The notes beneath the pieces are model-generated. The model worked only from the letters and a program-made list of their open reading frames with translations. It ran no database searches and had not been told where the DNA came from. Of a stretch of 64,000 nt of DNA, positions 1 through 10,500 are shown in pieces (the stretch's first letter is position 1; every line of letters starts with the position of its first letter). Location: positions 124,001 through 188,000 of the forward strand of contig CBDEGD010000018.1 of NCBI GenBank assembly GCA_965237625.1, read 5' to 3'. A program made the position numbers and the translations under genes. This stretch comes from JABDIP01 sp965237625. GTDB lineage: Bacteria; Pseudomonadota; Alphaproteobacteria; DSM-16000; Inquilinaceae.

Positions 1-1219
1 TCCCGGCCGGGGTATCCAGGCCGACCCCATTGCCGATCCGGCCATCGCGGTTGGGATAGTTGGCCAGCACCAGCGCGACCCGTCTTTCGGCCGGCGGCGT
101 GGCGCGCAGCTTGGCCCACGCCGCAGCAAGATCGGCGACGAAGTCGATGCGGTCAGGGACCGGCTCATAAATCACCACCGACGATTCGGTCAGGGCATCG
201 CGGCGCGCGGCGGTCTTGAACGAGACCGCCCGACTGAGGATGCGGCCATCGACTTCCGGCAGGGCGACGTTCATGGCGATCTCCCGCGCCGAGAGGCCAC
301 CCGTCCCATCAGCCCACGCGTCACGGGTACCGCCGGAGAAGACCACCTGCAACACCGGGCATTCGGCGCCGTCAAAGGGCCCGGCCCGGCGGTCGGCGCC
401 GGGGCTCGACACAGCGAAGCCGGTGGCGTTGAGGATCACCGAGGGCGGTACCGCCGCCAGCATTTCGGAGACGATCTCTGCGGAGACCGGCTCTTTCAGG
501 CTGGCGGTGAAGATCGGCAGCGGGTTCAGTCCGCGTGCCGACAGCGCCGCGATCAGCGCATCGATCGGGGCCAGATCGCCCGCCTGCAGAAGGGCGCGAT
601 AGAAGACCAGCGCCACCGCCGGCCCCGCCTCGCCCCATACGCCCGTCAAATCATCCAGGGATGGCTGCTCCGTGCCCGGCCAGTAGAGCCCGGCGCGCGG
701 CACCGGCACCGGCTCCACCCAATCGTCGGCGCGGCCAATCAGCGTGCCCGCATAGGCCAGGAAATACCGGGCGTTGTCCAACCCGCCCTGTACGCAGTAT
801 TGCCACAGCCGGTGACAGGCCTCGGGCGACAAGCTGGACAGCCGCGCCAGTTCCGGGTCCGGATTGTCGTCGCCGGGCAGCAGGGCAAGCGGAATGCCGT
901 TTCGTTTGCAGGCAGCGACAACCTGCTCGGCGCCATAGGTCCAGTAGCCGACGCCGCCTAGCAGACGCACCACAACCAGTTTGGCATGGGCGACCACGGA
1001 GTCGACATAGAGGTCGACCGAGAGATTGTGCGACAGGTTCATCAGGTTGGCGAGGCGCAACGCCGGGAACCCCTCACCCAGCCGGCCGCGCGCCGTTGCC
1101 AGATTGGCCAGTTCGGTGTCGGCGGCGGACAGCACGACGATGTCGCCCGGCGACTGACCGAGGTCCACGGGCTCCGACCCGTCGGCGATGCCGCCCGGCT
1201 GTGCCGCCAGAAGATGCAC
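1..1219 (-). CDS. cobN: Cobaltochelatase subunit CobN, N-terminal part (cut by the window edge)
   Basis: CobN is the large subunit of the aerobic-pathway cobaltochelatase, which inserts Co2+ into hydrogenobyrinate a,c-diamide with CobS and CobT. The minus-strand frame is open for about 406 codons to the window edge. It starts with GTG and reads (V/M)-HLLAAQPGG, then VDLGQSPGDIVVLSAADTE, which matches the usual CobN start (MHLL, DLGQ, SAADTEL). Further in, VVYEP-like and LANYPNRDGRIGNGVGLDTP segments agree with CobN. The family is about 1,100-1,300 residues, so roughly two thirds lie outside the window. The GTG is four bases after the cobW stop, which implies co-transcription and coupled translation with cobW and cobU under the cobalamin riboswitch. 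Family recognition is from remembered motifs. Confidence 0.92.
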   Translation of the reverse strand, partial: MHLLAAQPGGIADGSEPVDLGQSPGDIVVLSAADTELANLATARGRLGEGFPALRLANLMNLSHNLSVDLYVDSVVAHAKLVVVRLLGGVGYWTYGAEQVVAACKRNGIPLALLPGDDNPDPELARLSSLSPEACHRLWQYCVQGGLDNARYFLAYAGTLIGRADDWVEPVPVPRAGLYWPGTEQPSLDDLTGVWGEAGPAVALVFYRALLQAGDLAPIDALIAALSARGLNPLPIFTASLKEPVSAEIVSEMLAAVPPSVILNATGFAVSSPGADRRAGPFDGAECPVLQVVFSGGTRDAWADGTGGLSAREIAMNVALPEVDGRILSRAVSFKTAARRDALTESSVVIYEPVPDRIDFVADLAAAWAKLRATPPAERRVALVLANYPNRDGRIGNGVGLDTPAG

Positions 1220-1223
1220 CCCG

Positions 1224-2273
1224 TCAATCCCCCAGCACGGCCTCGACCGCGGCCCGGTCCAGCCCGGCCAGACCGATCACCACCAGCCGGCTGCGCCGGG
1301 TCTCCGCCGGGTCCCAATCGCGGTCGAAATAGCTGTCCAGCCGGCTGCCGACGCCTTGCAGGACCATGCGCATGGTCTTGCCGGCCACGGCCAGGAAGCC
1401 CTTCACCCGCAGGATGTCCTGCGCCCCGATTGCGGCGCGCAGCTTCTCCATCAATGCTACCGGATCGGCCACCTCGCCGAACTCGAAGGCGTGGCTGATG
1501 AAGTCGTCATGGTCGTGATCGTCCTCAAGGTCGTGATGCGAGGGCCGCGAGTCCAGGTCGCCCTCAGCCCCGGCCTCCAGTCCCAGAATGACCGCCATAT
1601 CGACCATGCCATGGCTCGACCGCACGATCTTCACGCCCTGGCGCAGTTCGCCGGCAATGGTCGTCGCCACGGCGCCCAGCCCGGCCTCATCCATCAGATC
1701 GGATTTGTTCAGCACCACGATATCGGCGCAGGCCAGTTGATCCTCGAACAGCTCCTCCAGCGGGCTTTCATGGTCGAGCGCATCGTCTTCCTGCCGTTGC
1801 GCCTGAACGGCCGCCGGGTCGTCGGCGAACCGGCCGGCCGACACCGCCGGCCCGTCGACCACCGCGACCACGCCGTCGACGGTCACCCGGGTCCGGATAT
1901 CCGGCCAGTTGAAGGCGCGGATGAGCGGCTTCGGCAGGGCCAGGCCGGAGGTCTCGATGATGATGTGGTCCGGCGGCTCCGGCCGGTCGAGCAGCGCCTC
2001 GATGGCCGGCACGAAATCGTCGGCCACCGTGCAGCAGAGGCAGCCATTGGACAGCTCGACGATGTCTTCGTCGGTGCAGGTCTCGATGCCGCAGCCCCTG
2101 AGGATTTCGCCATCGACGCCGACATCGCCGAACTCGTTGACGATCAGCGCCAGCCGCCGGCCATCGGCCCGCGACAGCAGATGCCGGATCAGGCTGGTCT
2201 TGCCGGCGCCCAGAAAGCCGGTGATAACGGTTGCGGGCACCTTGCCGAGATCCGGCATCCTGTTCTCTCCCAT
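1224..2273 (-). CDS. cobW: CobW-type metal-chaperone GTPase
   Basis: This is a G3E-family P-loop GTPase of 349 residues, thought to supply cobalt to the CobN chelatase next door. Visible motifs in order are Walker A GFLGAGKTS (about residues 19-27), the metal-binding CLCC motif (about 78-81), the switch-like ETSGLALPKPL, the NKSD base-specificity motif (LNKSDL), and a His/Asp-rich stretch (HHDLEDDHDHDD) typical of metallochaperones. The C-terminal CobW_C domain follows (KGFLAVAGKTMRMVLQGVG). The gene sits four bases after cobU and four bases before cobN. An alternative internal start at MPDLGK lies five codons in. Role is by family and operon context. Confidence 0.95.
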   Translation of the reverse strand: MGENRMPDLGKVPATVITGFLGAGKTSLIRHLLSRADGRRLALIVNEFGDVGVDGEILRGCGIETCTDEDIVELSNGCLCCTVADDFVPAIEALLDRPEPPDHIIIETSGLALPKPLIRAFNWPDIRTRVTVDGVVAVVDGPAVSAGRFADDPAAVQAQRQEDDALDHESPLEELFEDQLACADIVVLNKSDLMDEAGLGAVATTIAGELRQGVKIVRSSHGMVDMAVILGLEAGAEGDLDSRPSHHDLEDDHDHDDFISHAFEFGEVADPVALMEKLRAAIGAQDILRVKGFLAVAGKTMRMVLQGVGSRLDSYFDRDWDPAETRRSRLVVIGLAGLDRAAVEAVLGD

Positions 2274-2277
2274 TTCA

Positions 2278-2823
2278 CTAACTGTGCATGTTCGGTTGTT
2301 TCAGATGAAGCGGCAGGCCGGCGGCAACGAAAGTCACCACCGGCACGACGGAGGCGACCATTTGGTGCAGGCGGCCGGCATTGTCCCTGAACCGTCGCGC
2401 CAGCGCGTTATCCGGCACGATGCCAAGCCCGACCTCGTTCGACACCAGGACCACCGGCCCGGCCAGGGTCGGCAGGGCGGCGGCCAGATCGGCCACCTCG
2501 TTGTCGATATTGCGGTCGGATGCCATCAGATTGGACAGCCACAAGGTCAGACAGTCGACCAGAACCGGGCGGCCCGGGCCAGCGAGCCGTTGCAGGGTCG
2601 CGGTCAGGGCCAGCGGCTCCTCCACCGTCGCCCAGCGTCCGCCCCGGCGGGCCTGATGCTGACGGATGCGTTCCTGCATCTCGTGATCGCCGGCGGTGGC
2701 GGTCGCCAGATAGAGCAGCGCGCCGGGCGCACTCTCCAACAGCGCTTCCGCATAGGTGCTCTTGCCCGAGCGGGCACCGCCCAGCACAAGGGTCGAGCCC
2801 AGAAGTCTGGGGTTCTGCATCAT
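2278..2823 (-). CDS. cobU: Bifunctional adenosylcobinamide kinase/adenosylcobinamide-phosphate guanylyltransferase
   Basis: CobU (CobP in Pseudomonas denitrificans naming) phosphorylates adenosylcobinamide and then transfers GMP to it during nucleotide-loop assembly. The protein is 181 residues, the normal size. It shows the P-loop LGGARSGKST close to the N-terminus, DCLTLWLSNL in the middle and SNEVGLGIVP near the C-terminus, all CobU signatures. The start was set at the double Met (MMQNPRLLG). The frame stays open further upstream to 3105, but that extension runs through the riboswitch and reads non-protein-like sequence. First gene of the riboswitch-cobU-cobW-cobN operon. Confidence 0.94.
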   Translation of the reverse strand: MMQNPRLLGSTLVLGGARSGKSTYAEALLESAPGALLYLATATAGDHEMQERIRQHQARRGGRWATVEEPLALTATLQRLAGPGRPVLVDCLTLWLSNLMASDRNIDNEVADLAAALPTLAGPVVLVSNEVGLGIVPDNALARRFRDNAGRLHQMVASVVPVVTFVAAGLPLHLKQPNMHS

Positions 2824-2964
2824 CGATCCTCTGCGGCGGTGAACAAAGGCGACATGGTGCGATGCCCGATCAACGGTCTGCCCATGCCTTGGCGGCCGGG
2901 AGCGACACCTGTCGTCCCACGCAATCGATACACCCCGACCGACAGCGCCGCCTAAGGCTGCTCG

Positions 2965-3124
2965 AACGCCGGCAGGTCTCCTGACTCGCGGCTCAATAGC
3001 GCCGATGACCCCGCCTTCCCGGTTGCCCAGTGGCGTCATGCCGGCCTCGGCTGGCCGCTTACAGTTGCGGGGACAGCCACGGAATTGGGCGCTCAGCACC
3101 CGCACCGTGTTCCCTTTTCATCCC
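2965..3124 (-). promoter_or_regulatory. Cobalamin riboswitch
   Basis: Read on the minus strand, the 5' part (about 3120-3053) contains GGGAACACGGTGCGGG and then CCCCGCAACTGTAAGCGG, the conserved core of the cobalamin aptamer. The 3' part (2971-2986) contains the B12 box GTCAGGAGACCTGCC. These elements are in the right order and spacing for an RFN-unrelated, B12-sensing leader placed about 140 bases upstream of cobU. It should reduce expression of cobU-cobW-cobN when adenosylcobalamin is plentiful. No intrinsic terminator hairpin with a T tract was found before cobU, so control of translation initiation is the likelier mechanism (inference). Confidence 0.95.
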
Positions 3125-3273
3125 TTGCGGGAACCGTCGCGGTGGGAACAGTAGCGCGCCAAGAATACTCTGCACAACGACAGAAATCCGCACAGCGAAG
3201 TGGCCGGCCAATATTGCACCGAATTCGACATGGCGCTCTGGCTGAGCTGAGGCGCGCCTGCCATGATCCCGGC

Positions 3274-4284
3274 ATGACTGAGACCGATTCACCAATGCCC
3301 TACCATGGCGGCGATCTCCGCTGGGCCGAGCGCCGGTTCGGGCGACCGGCCGCCGGCTGGGTTGATCTGTCGACGGGCATCAATCCATGGCCATATCCTT
3401 TGCCGAATATTCCGGCTGAGGCGTGGACGCAACTACCCACCGCTTCAGCCCTGAGCCGCCTCCTGACGATGGCCACGGCGCGGTATGGCGCGCCATCCGC
3501 CGACACCGTGATTGCCGCTCCCGGGACCCAGGCGCTGATTCGATTGCTGCCCAGGCTGTGGCCGGCGCAACGGGTTGCGGTGGTCAGCCCGACCTATGGC
3601 GAGCATTGCGCCAGCTGGCACGATGCCGGTCACACCGTGATCGAATGCCGTGATCTGGAGGACGCCGGCACGGACGCCAATATCGTGATCGTCACCAACC
3701 CCAACAATCCGGACGGACGACGGTTCGATCCGGGTGTGCTGAACAGGATCGCCGACCAGTTGGCCTCTCACGGCGGCGTGCTGATCGTCGATGAGGCCTT
3801 CGGTGATCTAACCCCGGATTTGAGCCTGGCCCGAAACGCCGCGGCGCCCGGACGGCTGATCCTCAGATCCTTCGGCAAATTCTACGGCTTGGCCGGCCTG
3901 CGCCTCGGCTTCGCGATCACCGATCCAGGCCTTTCCGATCGTATACGAAGTGCAATCGGCGCTTGGCCGGTAAGCGGGCCGGCAATGGTGATTGGCGCCA
4001 CCGCCCTTGCCGACCGGGATTGGCCCGGCCGGACCCGCGACCGCCTCGCCGCCGCCGGCAAGGCGCTTCAAGGTCGATTGCGGATAGCGGGATTCGAGAT
4101 CGTTGGCGGCTGCGATTTGTTCGTGCTCGCCGCCCATGAGGAGGCCGATGCGGCTTTCGAACGGCTTGGGCGCGCCGGCATCCTTGTGCGTCATTTTCCA
4201 GAACGGCCCGGTCAGCTGCGCTTCGGACTGCCGCCCGATGCGGAGGCTGTGGGCCGGCTGGAGTCCGCGCTGATGGATAGTTGA
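3274..4284 (+). CDS. cobC: Threonine-phosphate decarboxylase-like aminotransferase CobC
   Basis: This is a PLP-dependent class I/II aminotransferase-fold protein of 336 residues. It belongs to the CobC/CobD branch that makes the aminopropanol arm of cobalamin. Motifs: YHGGDLRWAERRFG at the N-terminus (typical CobC), VSPTYGEHCASW, the cofactor-site TNPNNPDGR, DEAFGDLTP, and the Schiff-base lysine in RSFGKFYGLAGLRLGF. The start ATG at 3274 (MTETDSPMPYHGG) is preferred over an upstream open stretch that overlaps the riboswitch. The second Met, at MPYHGG, is an alternative. It diverges from the cobU operon and so is probably not controlled by the minus-strand riboswitch. Confidence 0.92.
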   Translation: MTETDSPMPYHGGDLRWAERRFGRPAAGWVDLSTGINPWPYPLPNIPAEAWTQLPTASALSRLLTMATARYGAPSADTVIAAPGTQALIRLLPRLWPAQRVAVVSPTYGEHCASWHDAGHTVIECRDLEDAGTDANIVIVTNPNNPDGRRFDPGVLNRIADQLASHGGVLIVDEAFGDLTPDLSLARNAAAPGRLILRSFGKFYGLAGLRLGFAITDPGLSDRIRSAIGAWPVSGPAMVIGATALADRDWPGRTRDRLAAAGKALQGRLRIAGFEIVGGCDLFVLAAHEEADAAFERLGRAGILVRHFPERPGQLRFGLPPDAEAVGRLESALMDS

Positions 4285-4293
4285 CCGCCGGGC

Positions 4294-4337
4294 CGGCGCC
4301 AATCCATCACGGTCGCAGCGGTGTCGGATTGGCGCCG
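4294..4337. terminator. Hairpin between the convergent cobC and CHAT genes
   Basis: A perfect 12-base inverted repeat, CGGCGCCAATCC (4294-4305) and GGATTGGCGCCG (4326-4337), with a 20-base loop lies in the 64 bases between the 3' ends of two convergent genes. It could end transcription from both sides. No clear T tract follows on either strand, so it is an atypical or RNA-stabilising hairpin. Confidence 0.5.
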
Positions 4338-4348
4338 CCGGGTATCGG

Positions 4349-7300
4349 CTACAGGGCCAATTGTCGTCCGCCGTCACCGACCACCGTGAACGCCGCCCAG
4401 TAGTAGGGATGCGAATACGTGCCGTCGCGCATCATGGCAAGCTGACTCTGGCGCAGCGCTTCCGCCGTGGTCAGGCCCTCGCCGCCCAGCCCCTCGAAGG
4501 TGACGCTCATCAAATCGACGGTGGCGAAGCTGTCGACCGCCCAGTGCGACACCAGCAGCGACCGCGCGCCGGCATAGAAGAACGCGCGCGCCAGCCCGGT
4601 CAGGCTCTCACCGCCGCCTTCGCCGCCCTGACCGCCGGTGTTGCAGGCCGACAGAACCACCAGCTCGGCGTCGAGGTTGAGATTGATGATCTCACTGGCT
4701 TCCAGCAGGCCATCATCGCCCGGGCCGCCATTCACCGTCGGCGACACCAGCAGGGACGGCTCGGACCAGCAATCCAGCTCATTGGGCAGCAGCCCATGGG
4801 TCGCAAAGTACAACACCCGAAAGTCGTTGAGCGGCGCCTCGCGAATCTTGTCTTCGCTGAACGCCGTGCCGGTGATCAGGCTACTGCGGCTCGCCCCCAA
4901 CGAACTGGCGATCGACCGCAACTCGTCCTGGGTTTCCGGCAACCGGCCCAGACTTTTCAGCCGTTCGATATCGACCCGGCAGTTCTCCGGCAGGCCGCGG
5001 CGCACCAGCAGCTCCGCCGGATCGGCCAGCGGCACGAAATCGCCGAACCCGATGAATTTATTCGGCGCCAGGGAGGGAAGCGCCGTACCGCGAAGGTCGA
5101 CAAAGGCCCGCACCGACGGCGCCAGGGTCAGCGCTTGCTGCGCGCCCAGCCAACGGACGCCTGAGTAGTTGTAGTTCACCACCGTCGGCGGCGGTTCCGT
5201 GACCAGCACCTGCAGCGGCAGGCTCAGCAACGGACCGGTCGGGATGGTCACGATATGCCTCACGCCCGCCAACTTATCGGAGATCGGGCCGAACAACGCA
5301 TCTATAGAGGCGATAGGATTCCTCCACGTCGAATTCCGGTAGAGTGAACTCCTCATCGAACGGAATGCGCAAATGCTCAACCATCGCCGCGGCCTCGGAC
5401 CGCGAGAGGCCGACCGGATGCGCGTCGACACCCTCGGATGTCACCAAGAACACGAAGCTCGTTGGCTCGCCCAGCAGGATCTGCACCACGGCCTCATCCG
5501 GACGCAGCAGCTCGATCAGGTCTCCCGTAAGAGTCGGCGAGTCGATCAGCTGATTGTAGCCGGGGGAAGCCGCCTGCACCTGCTGCTCCAGACCTCGGAT
5601 TTCAGCGTTCACATCGGCAAGGGCCAATTCGAGACGCTCCACCTCTGTGTCCGACACGTCTTCATCGGCCTGACCTCGGCTGAATTCCTCATTCAGCCTG
5701 TCGCGCGCGATCTGCGAGTCCTGCAGATCCCGGATCAGACTGCCGATCGTCTCGTCGCTCGACGACAGCCGGGCCGCAGCCACGGAAATCGTCTGCGACG
5801 TCACCGAACCGCGCACCAACTGCCCGACCTCGAACATCTCGGAATACAGACCATCGCGCAAAGCCGGGGCGCTCTCCGCCTCGACCATCGCCGCCTGGAA
5901 GAACGGCAGAACGTCCTCGAAACTCAGCCCGCCTCCCTGGGCCTCGATGATCGGGAACGCGGCGCGATAGGCGGCAAACGATTCCTCGTTGCGTCCCAGA
6001 CGGGCATAAACCTCGCCAAGTGCCAGCAATGCCAGCCCCTCGGACCGGGACTCGGTGAACAATTGCCGCTGCTCGTCGATCGCGTCGCGTAGCAGGCTTT
6101 CGGCTCGGCCGAAATCCTCGGTCACGATAGAGAGTTCGGCCTGGACCACCTTGGTCTGCGGCTTCCACCAATCCGGCGCATTGCGCGATGAGTTGACGAT
6201 CGATGCGGCCTCGGCGATGGCGACCTTGGACTCGTCGATCAGACCAAGCCGCATCGCCATCGCGGCCTCGATGTACAGGCTCTGCGCGGCGTCGGTTTCC
6301 AGGATAGTCGACAGACCGCGCTCGGATCGGATCTCGCCGGTGCCCGGATCGACGACACCGATCTGAACCAGACCGGCATCGGTGACGAATTCACCACCGC
6401 CGCCGCTATATTGCCGGGCACGGGAGCGCCGGAGATCGGTCGCCTGTCGGGCGAGATCCAATGCCTCCTGATAGTTCTGCTGGTTGGCGGCATGTAGCGC
6501 GCGATAGCTGACCAGGCGCGGATAATCGGTCGGGTCCTGTGCACCCAAAAGCAGGTTGTCGGCACGCTCGAACAAGGCAGACGCCTCGCTGAACCGCTCC
6601 TGGTTGCTCAACTCCAGGGCCAGATGCATCAAGGTGTCGCCACGGCCTGGGCTGTCAGCAGCCAACAGGCGGGTGTGGATTTCCAGTGCGTCGCGATAGC
6701 GCTTCTCCGCCTCGGCGAAGTTCTTGATGCCGTTGTAGTACTGGGCGACCAGCAAGAGCCGGCGGTAGTCCTGGAGATCGCCGGTGCCAAAGAGACGGCC
6801 GGCAAGCAGGGTCTCAATCCGCTGAGCCGCCGCGGAGCGTGATCCGGACGGTGTCGTCTCACCCAGTTGGGTCTGGCCAGATAGGCCACCAATAAGATTT
6901 TCGAGCGCTGGCAAGGCCGCCGGGATGCCATCGGCCAGATAGACCGAACCGGCGATTTCCGTGGCAATCGCGGTATAGGGCCAACCGCCGGCGCGAAGAT
7001 TGCAATCGAGAATCAGCGCGTCCGTGGCCCGCAGGATGCGGGTCGGCTGCCCGGCGCCGCAATCCATCGTCTGGTCGAGATTGTCCCGCCACCAGCTTTG
7101 ATCGGTGTAGTCGCCGAGCAGGCTTGGCCCGCTGCCGACCGCCGAAACCTCGAACACCCGACCGCTTGGCTCTTCCCACCGGCCGCAATACACATCGTAG
7201 GCGCGCAACAGATTGCTGCTGGAGCGGGTGGCATCGAAGTCCGGGAGCGCCCGGCAATCCTCGCCGACCAGATTGCTGGCCAGAGGAATTGCGTCCAAGG

Positions 7301-7403
7301 CAGCGTTGCTGGTCTCCGCGTCTAGATCCCCGACAGGCTGGCAGCTTGCCAGCATCGCCATGGCGGCGATGGTCAGAACGGGTGCAACGGACAGTCCATG
7401 CAT
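4349..7403 (-). CDS. TPR-CHAT caspase-like lipoprotein (interrupted by a frameshift near 5305)
   Basis: The composite protein is about 1,017 residues. The N-terminus is a lipoprotein signal with lipobox LASC (Cys21), so the product is probably anchored outside the cytoplasm. The middle holds tetratricopeptide-like repeats (NFAEAEKRYRDALEIHTRLL; SEASALFERAD; NYQEALDLARQATD) and a short coiled coil. The C-terminus is a CHAT (caspase HetF-associated) peptidase domain with catalytic His in YFATHGL (codon 4796-4798) and Cys in VLSACNTG (codon 4643-4645), ending in HPYYWAAFTVVGDGG. The first frame stops at 5274. The CHAT frame picks up at about 5305: removing one A after the TAT codon restores ESYRLY-DALFGPISDKLAG, a typical CHAT entry. 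SD AGAAGGG precedes the start. Last gene of the minus-strand tpsB-tpsA-CHAT set. Confidence 0.85.
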
Positions 7404-7531
7404 TGTATCGATCCCTTCTCTACGGACCGTGAATTCACCCGGCCACCCGGCGCGGCCACGGCCTTCGGCCCTGCAATGCCAATTCTCTCGGCCAGCGACG
7501 GTGCCGACCGACCCTTATCGCGCCTTCCGGC

Positions 7532-10500
7532 CTACCAGAGTTCCTCATTGCCGGTATTCGACAGCAGATCGTTGAACTCCTCTTCCTCTTCATCCAGCGG
7601 CTCACGGAGCAGTCGCTCATCTTCGAGCGACAGGTCGAAGCCAGTGATCGGCAGGATGAGAGGCAGGTCGATGCAGCTAAGCGTTTCGATCACGCAGCCA
7701 TTGAATTTCCAATCATTCGGAGTCGGGCTAATTCCACTCTCACCCTTAACCGCCGCGCCCTGCGAGGCCTCGCCTCCGATCGATCCAAATCCATCGACCG
7801 AAGTAGCTCCAAAGACTTTGAATTCGCCGACCCTTATGCCATCGAAGGTCGTCGCCGTTGGATTGAACTGGACGCTTGTGAAAGCCCCGGCGACGTCGAT
7901 TTCGAAGATGTTGGCCACGTATATGACGCCTCCACCTGGGGATACCGGATTCGGATTCCCGCTCAGCGCGACGTTGCCTGGGTGATCTGGGTCTCCAGAG
8001 GCCGTCGTCCTGAATGTTACTGTGCCGAGCGACGTAGAGCTGCCCACCGATTGCTGCATCTCAATGTCGCCGACCACGTTCATGACCAAGTCAAAACTGC
8101 CATCGACCGTACTCTCAAAGGTCAGGCCGTTGCCGGCATAAACGGAAAGAGTATCGATATCGGCGGTGCCCGTATTGGTGATGGTGCTGCCGGTAATCGC
8201 GCCGGCGATCGTCACGCCGGTGTCGAAATCACTGCCGATCTCCAGATTGGCCGTGTCGATCCGTCCAAGTTCGGCATCCGAGATATTCAGTTCCGTCCCC
8301 GAGAAGCCTGCGAGCGCACCACCGATCGTAACGTCACGGTCAGGGGTGTTCGGGCTCAGGATGACGCGATCGGCAGCGATGGCCATGAGGATATCCAGAT
8401 CATCGGCCCTGAGTTCGACGATGGTGTCACTGGTAGTACCGACGACATCGTCAACCGTGCCGATAGTCAGAACGTTCTGGTCGGTGAAGTCGACACGGTT
8501 TGTGGCGTTGATGGCCAATTGATCGATGTCATTGGCCAGGTCGAGATCCACCGAGTTGGCGCTGACCCGAAGGTTGTCCACCGTGATGACCGCGTCCTGC
8601 GTCACATCGCCACCGGCGATCAGCGAGATCGTGCTCGTGTCCGCGTTCGGATTGGCCAGCGCGGCTGACACGACAAGGTCATCGGCGGCAGCGGACCCGA
8701 TCCGAAGCGCGGTCGGGGCCGTGACGGTGCTCAATTCGAGGATCGACAGTTCCAGCGTGTCAACGGTGCCGACGCCGCTGGACCCGACATCGATGTCATC
8801 CCCAGCATTGGCCGATGCCAATGTCACCCGTTGGTCGGCCTTAACCGTGCCGTCCTCAAGCGCCATCCAGTCGGCCATAAGGACTACATTGGCTCCGCTG
8901 ATGGCGCCGTTGTTGTCCAGCAACCGGTCGTTGCCACCGACCGTGATCGAGACGTCTCCTTGAGCCGTCACGCCAAGCGGCGTCCCGTACTCGTCCAACA
9001 GGTCGCTGGCAACCGTCAGGTCGCCGGAATTGACCAAACTAAACGACCCCGTACCAGCCACGCCGGCAACGTCGCCAAGATTGTTGCCTGCATTCGTCAG
9101 GGTAACGGAGGTTCCAGCCCGCAGAATGAGATCGGTGCCAGTATCGAGGACCAAAGCGCCAGACTGGGTAATATCGGCGGTCGTTACCAGGGTTAGCACC
9201 TCTTCGGCGGCGGAGGCAATCGGCGCCCAACTTCCTACCGTAATGGTGCCGGCTGCGCTTTCACCACCGGTGCCATCACTACCGATCCGGAGATCGGTTG
9301 CACGAATGGTATTCAGTTCCGCCGTTGTCAGATCGGCTCCTTCAGGCGCTATATCCGCCGCGCCCCCGAGATCGAACGCTGTGCCGGAATTGGACGGCCG
9401 CAACACGACCAATGAGGCCCGATCGTCGGGACTGACGCCGCCGCCAATCTGAGAACCGGCCGCAAGATCCATCTCATCGGCGACCAACTCCACTGTGCCT
9501 GTGGAGAACAAGTCCGCGCCATTGACCACGATGTCGCCGTTGCCACCGGAGACTGTGATGTCACCAATTCCCGCATCGACGTTGCCGGCAGCGCTGAACG
9601 AGACGCCAGAGTCGCTGCTAAGGCTAACGTTATCGCCGACTGCCGCAATCCCGCCATTGACGTTCAACTGGCCACCCGACGTGGTGATGGTGACGTCCCC
9701 GTTGCCGGTGACGCCGCCAATACCGATCGTCAACCCGCCGGCCGCGTCGTTGAGACTGAACGTATCGCCGCGGTTGGCACTCGCCAATGCACCGATCGTG
9801 TTGGCGTTGGTGCCAAGGTCAATCGCACCGGAACTCGATACCGAAAGGCTGTCCGCGGCGATAATCGTCGTCCCGTCCTGACTGATACCGCCCGCGAGCG
9901 CTGTCACGTCAAGCGATGTCACAGTGGTAGCGCCGAGGACGATGTTGTCCGCATCCGTCAGCGTCACTTCCGTGCCGCTGCTCGCCACCGCGCCGTCGAA
10001 GGTGTTGCCCGTGTCAGACAGATCGACCGCGAAACCGGCAGAGGCCAGCGTCGTCGTGCCGTCAACCGACACCGCGTCCAACTGGGTGATGCCATCCGCC
10101 GTCACCAGCAGATTGCCCGTCACCGTCGAAGCGCCGAGGACGATGTTGTCCGCATCCGTCAGCGTCACTTCCGTGCCGCTGCTCGCCACCGCGCCGTCGA
10201 AGGTGTTGCCGCCATCGGACAAATCGACCGCGAAGCCGGTCGAGGCCAGCGTCGTCGTGCCGGTCACCGACACCGCGCCCAGCTGGGTGATACCGTCCGC
10301 CGTCACCAGCAGGTTGCCCGTCACCGTCGAAGCGCCGAGGACGATGTTGTCGGCATCCGTCAGCGTCACATCCGTGCCCGTGCTCGACACCGCGCCGCCG
10401 AAATCATTGCCCGTATCGGACAGAACTACCGCGGAGCCGGCAGAGGCCAGCGTCGTCGTGCCGGTCACCGACACTGCCCCGGTCTGGGTGATCCCGTCCG

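Noticed and set aside
1188..2390. A long plus-strand frame opposite cobW
   Set aside because: Antisense shadow of a GC-rich gene; the minus strand has every CobW motif.
2824..3105. N-terminal extension of cobU
   Set aside because: The in-frame stretch crosses the cobalamin riboswitch and reads LGNREGG-like artefacts. The P-loop protein starts at 2823.
3053..3124. Second riboswitch or T-box controlling cobC on the plus strand
   Set aside because: All conserved aptamer elements run in the minus direction only.
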